46,126 nucleotides of DNA from Erysipelotrichaceae bacterium 7770_A6 (lineage in GTDB: Bacteria; Bacillota_I; Bacilli_A; Erysipelotrichales; Erysipelotrichaceae), in assembly GCA_014610835.1 (NCBI GenBank), contig QQXM01000036.1, forward strand, positions 1 through 46,126, given 5' to 3'. The notes below the pieces were generated by a model that had not been told where the DNA came from, ran no database searches, and worked only from the letters and a program-made list of their open reading frames with translations. Both the position numbers and the translations under genes were made by a program. This document shows, piece by piece, positions 42,931-46,126 of this stretch; within the stretch, counting starts at the first letter, position 1; each line of letters begins with the position of its first letter.

Positions 42931-43977
42931 TTATTCAGGCATGTTATTTTCATTCGCATTTTGTTCATTTTCTGCCTGATTATCATTCTGTTCTGGCTCA
43001 TTGCTTACGCCTTCTGGAAGAACAAGACTTCCCGTTGCATAGTAGCCTGCACTATAATTCCTGTTGAAGTTTGGATCAATAACTTCACTGCCATTTTCAT
43101 CTAATGGGATAACGATTGGATTACCATTGCTGTCAACTGCCTGATTTCCATTTTCATCTGTATAGTAATGTTTTGCAACATGGTCTCCATAAATATTTGT
43201 CAATAAATTACCATCAGCATCAGTCCAGTATTCTTGTGAAGAATCTTCAATATTCCATGGACATACAAATGTGTATGCAACGTTTGCTTTTTCATCTGCT
43301 GAAATACATTGTGATTTATCATTCATATTTGCATAGATCATATAGTAATCATTCAGTTTTGATAGATTCTGATAGTTTCCTAAATAATATGAACCATTTC
43401 TCATCTGAATCTTCATCGCTTCATCATCATAGCTTAATGCATATTGAGAGATGTCAGATATATTTTCAATCATGCTTTGATCTACATCTTTAAACGCTTT
43501 ACATAACAGTCTTGTCTGTTCCTTTGTATTAAATCCATGAATCAAAGGTACAGAAGCAATGATATCTAAATACTCACTCTTTAATTTCGCCTTTGTATTA
43601 TCTACAAACAGAATTTCTGCTTCATCAGAATCATAACGATAACCAATCGCTTTCTTTTCCTCGATTGTGATGGAAACAACCTGATTGCTCAGCAAAGTCA
43701 CATCAGCGTCTTCAATCATTGGATCATTCTTTAATTCCATTTCTTTTAAGAATGGAATATTTAAATAGAAAATATTATTTTGATGAATATTAGAGATTTC
43801 TTCTATATATTCTTCATCTAGATAATGTGTTCCTTTCACAACAATTCCAGAGACTCTAGAATATGACGAAAATAAATACAACGACAGTAATAAAGCAACC
43901 GCAGCGAACAATCCCCATTTCAATAAACGTGGTGCACATTCAATCAATGATTTACTTTCTTTATCAGTCTTTTTCAC
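42931..43977 (-). CDS. ftsQ: Cell division protein FtsQ/DivIB with a long C-terminal tail
   Basis: 348 aa from a GTG at 43977; GGAG lies 11 bases upstream, in murB. One membrane segment (about 20-38) is followed by an extracytoplasmic POTRA domain (40-110, ending in VVSITIEEKKAIGYRY) and the beta domain. From about 240 a low-complexity tail follows. It repeats DADGN, DENGN, DSNGN and DENGS and ends in a Glu/Asn-rich stretch (NEPEQNDNQAENEQNANENN). DivIB is a divisome scaffold with FtsL and FtsB. The tail is longer than in the common family members I know. It overlaps murB by 14 bp. Confidence 0.85.
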   Translation of the reverse strand: MKKTDKESKSLIECAPRLLKWGLFAAVALLLSLYLFSSYSRVSGIVVKGTHYLDEEYIEEISNIHQNNIFYLNIPFLKEMELKNDPMIEDADVTLLSNQVVSITIEEKKAIGYRYDSDEAEILFVDNTKAKLKSEYLDIIASVPLIHGFNTKEQTRLLCKAFKDVDQSMIENISDISQYALSYDDEAMKIQMRNGSYYLGNYQNLSKLNDYYMIYANMNDKSQCISADEKANVAYTFVCPWNIEDSSQEYWTDADGNLLTNIYGDHVAKHYYTDENGNQAVDSNGNPIVIPLDENGSEVIDPNFNRNYSAGYYATGSLVLPEGVSNEPEQNDNQAENEQNANENNMPE

Positions 43978-44872
43978 ACCAGTTAAATAACTCCATTTCA
44001 GTTTCTAAAGTAATATCATATTTTTCTTTTACTTTTTGTTGAATTTCACGTACGAGTGTAATGTAGTCTTTCGCTGTAGCATGGCCTTTATTCACAATAA
44101 AATTACAATGCTTATCAGAGACATATGCATCTCCAATCGACTTGCCACGATAGCCAATGCCGTCAATGCATTCCCATGCATTCTTTCCTTCTGGATTTCT
44201 AAAGACAGAACCACAGCTTGGAAATTCCAATGGCTGAGATGAAAGTCTTCTTTGCTTTCGATCTTCCATCAGCTGTTCAATCTTATTTGGATCTTCATCT
44301 TTTAAACGCATTCTGCATCCCGCAATAATCCAGTCACTATGCTTCTGGAAAATACTTGTACGATAAGAGAAATCACATTCTTCAACAGGCATCCATTCCA
44401 GTTTTCCATTGCGATATACAAATACTTCTTCTACGATATCAGCCATACTGCTTTTATATGCACCAGCATTCATAAAGATTGCGCCACCAATCGTACCAGG
44501 AATACCACTTGCCCACTCTAGACCACTTAAGCCATTTTTCATTGCCTGATATGCTAAAGCAATCGTGGAACATCCAGCCTGCACCGTAACCATATCATCT
44601 GTAAAATAGGCTTTGTTGAAATGACGATCTAAACGAATGATTACTCCATAGTAATCATCATCACTGCAAAGTAGATCACTGCCTTTTCCAATCATTTTAA
44701 ATGGAATATTTCTAAGCTTTAACAGTCTTAGAACACCATCTAAAGCAATATCACTGTTTGGATAAACGACATACTTTGCGTATCCACCAATACGTAAAGT
44801 TGTCATAGAAGACAAAGGCATATTGACTTCAGTTTCACAAATATCATTTAATTCATCTATCAATTCACGCAT
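43964..44872 (-). CDS. murB: UDP-N-acetylenolpyruvoylglucosamine reductase
   Basis: Reduces UDP-GlcNAc-enolpyruvate to UDP-MurNAc with FAD and NADPH. 302 aa, type II. FAD-binding parts are TTLRIGGYAKYVVYP and GKGSDLLCS (62-70). LEWASGIPGTIGGAIFMNAG, SYRTSIF (R171) and the proton donor S222 in SCGSVFRNP are visible. GGAGG lies 9 bases before the ATG, inside murG, and the genes overlap by 8 bp. The order murG-murB-ftsQ is the usual dcw order. Confidence 0.94.
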   Translation of the reverse strand: MRELIDELNDICETEVNMPLSSMTTLRIGGYAKYVVYPNSDIALDGVLRLLKLRNIPFKMIGKGSDLLCSDDDYYGVIIRLDRHFNKAYFTDDMVTVQAGCSTIALAYQAMKNGLSGLEWASGIPGTIGGAIFMNAGAYKSSMADIVEEVFVYRNGKLEWMPVEECDFSYRTSIFQKHSDWIIAGCRMRLKDEDPNKIEQLMEDRKQRRLSSQPLEFPSCGSVFRNPEGKNAWECIDGIGYRGKSIGDAYVSDKHCNFIVNKGHATAKDYITLVREIQQKVKEKYDITLETEMELFNWCEKD

Positions 44873-45938
44873 TCACAATTTCCTCCATCCACGCAATCAT
44901 TTGATCCGCAGCATCTCTTTTTCCCTGCATATAAGCATTTTTCTTTAATGCATCTCTTTTTTTCTCATTATGCATTAAAAAGTTCACTGTGTCTGCCAGC
45001 TTGGCAGCAGTCAGATTCTTTTCTTCTATCATCAAAGCAGCACCTTTTTTAACAAGTTCTTCTGCATTGTAGAACTGATGATTATTTGGAACATATGGAG
45101 ATGGAATGAGAATGGATGCACAACCAATTGCACCAATTTCACACATCGTTGTTGCCCCAGCTCTTAATACTGCAAGTGAACAGCCTTTCAGCATTGTTTT
45201 TCCATCAACATAATCAACGATTTTTACATGATCATTGCTTTCAAAAGTGAATGTATAATCATTACTTTTACCACTCGCAATCACCACCTGAAAATCATCT
45301 TCAAATAGAGGACAAGCTTCATCTAATACTTTTGATACAGAAGCAGATCCTAATGAACCCATCATACATACAACAAATGGTTTAGCAGCATCCAGCCCAA
45401 TATCTGACAGGCAAGATGGATCAAATGTTGTATTTGCAGCAAGTGTCGCCTGTGGATTACCTAACAGTCTTTGTTTTTCTTTAGGCATTTGTGACAGGTT
45501 TGCTTCATAGCAGGAAACAATCGCATCAACATATTTACTTAAAAACTTGTTTGCTTTTCCAGCATAGCTGTTCTGTTCATGAATCATTGTTTTAATACCC
45601 ATTTTATGAGCAGCCATAATCAAAGGAACAGAAATATAATTTCCAAAGCCAATACAGATATCTGGACGCTCCTGTTTTAAAATTTCACGTGCCTGCTTAT
45701 ATGCAGACAATAAAGAAATCATCGATTTAGCCTTGTTAAGAAAATCACCATTTCCACTTTTCATATCTAAGCCATAGAACCTGTATCCAAGTTGCGGAAT
45801 GACTGTAGATTCCATACGATCATTCGATCCAAAGAATAGTATTTCACTCTCTGGCTGTTTTTGTTTCAATACTTCTGCAAGTGCAGTTGCAGGATATATA
45901 TGTCCGCCAGTTCCACCGGCAGCAATCATTACTTTCAT
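44865..45938 (-). CDS. murG: MurG, lipid II-forming N-acetylglucosaminyltransferase
   Basis: Adds GlcNAc to lipid I at the inner face of the membrane. 357 aa, GT-B fold. The N-terminal motif GGTGGHIYPA is at 8-17; HEQNSYAGKANK and the UDP-binding LRAGATTMCEI are seen further on. It is the first of the murG-murB-ftsQ group in this window, with its own extended -10 promoter. GGAG is 13 bases before the ATG. Confidence 0.94.
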   Translation of the reverse strand: MKVMIAAGGTGGHIYPATALAEVLKQKQPESEILFFGSNDRMESTVIPQLGYRFYGLDMKSGNGDFLNKAKSMISLLSAYKQAREILKQERPDICIGFGNYISVPLIMAAHKMGIKTMIHEQNSYAGKANKFLSKYVDAIVSCYEANLSQMPKEKQRLLGNPQATLAANTTFDPSCLSDIGLDAAKPFVVCMMGSLGSASVSKVLDEACPLFEDDFQVVIASGKSNDYTFTFESNDHVKIVDYVDGKTMLKGCSLAVLRAGATTMCEIGAIGCASILIPSPYVPNNHQFYNAEELVKKGAALMIEEKNLTAAKLADTVNFLMHNEKKRDALKKNAYMQGKRDAADQMIAWMEEIVNA

Positions 45939-45968
45939 ATTTTTTTGTTATCTCCAAATTCTCTAACT

Positions 45969-45979
45969 ATTTTACCATA
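45969..45979 (-). promoter_or_regulatory. Extended -10 promoter of murG
   Basis: Minus strand TGGTAAAAT (TAAAAT at 45969-45974), about 30 bp upstream of murG. No good -35. The 45980-46126 region to the window end holds only AT-rich DNA with no gene I can support. Confidence 0.5.
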
Positions 45980-46126
45980 AAACATTATGAAGTATTCCAC
46001 TCCAATAAAAAAGCAGGTGTTTCAAAAAAAAATATATAAAGAAATTAAAGATCCTTCATACATAGTTGTGGGTAAAAATAAAAGTAGATGCTTTAAGTGA
46101 AGAGAGAATGCTTCAATCAAACATCT

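Overview
This window is a chromosomal stretch from a low-GC Bacillota bacterium. Several things point to the class Erysipelotrichia: the overall gene content, the low GC, a ThrRS without its TGS domain, and the mixture of Bacillus-type genes (ComK-like, Asp23/FakA, DivIB, RNase III, RecG). The class assignment is an inference from memory of families, not a search. No rRNA, tRNA, CRISPR array, insertion sequence or integrated phage is visible. Almost everything is packed into minus-strand operons with short overlaps (ATGA and similar). Only four genes read on the plus strand: a DUF5662 gene, proS, gtrA and an ABC-F gene.

Layout: 122-5775 (minus) is an oligopeptide ABC importer, oppA-[stem-loop]-oppB-oppC-oppD-oppF. 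5934-14357 (minus) is an eight-gene operon, nusB-xseA-xseB-ispA-dxs-recN-dinB-xerD, mixing isoprenoid supply with DNA repair and recombination. 14440-18388 holds a DUF5662 gene, a convergent guaB, and proS with one in-frame TAG. 18457-21051 holds a histidine kinase/response regulator pair and a divergent gtrA with a tandem 10-bp-period repeat in front of it. 21078-24276 (minus) is a FecBCD-type metal/chelate importer followed by a TM1266-family regulator, preceded by an attenuator-like leader. 24462-26494 is thrS with a T-box leader. 26469-27572 (minus) is orf61-ridA-comK-like.

27605-32095 (minus) is a seven-gene overlapping operon: two small HTH-like proteins, a ROK protein, an HD hydrolase, an XTP/dITP pyrophosphatase, a Lit-like lipoprotein transacylase and TrmL. 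32151-37654 (minus) is recG-rnc-galK-HerA-like ATPase. 37735-39204 (minus) is a GH1 phospho-beta-glucosidase, divergent from an ABC-F gene (39293-40837, plus). 40886-45938 (minus) has fakA-asp23 and then ftsQ/divIB-murB-murG, a fragment of the division and cell-wall cluster.

The points most worth checking are the in-frame amber codon in the only proS visible; the mutually exclusive hairpins and duplicated motif upstream of the FecBCD-type operon; an IMP dehydrogenase whose catalytic numbering matches the Tritrichomonas foetus enzyme; possible leaderless mRNAs for recG and for a small HTH-like gene; and the direct repeat at gtrA beside an OmpR-type regulator. TAG ends at least three other genes here (ispA, orf61 and the HerA-like ATPase), so the codon is a normal stop in this genome.
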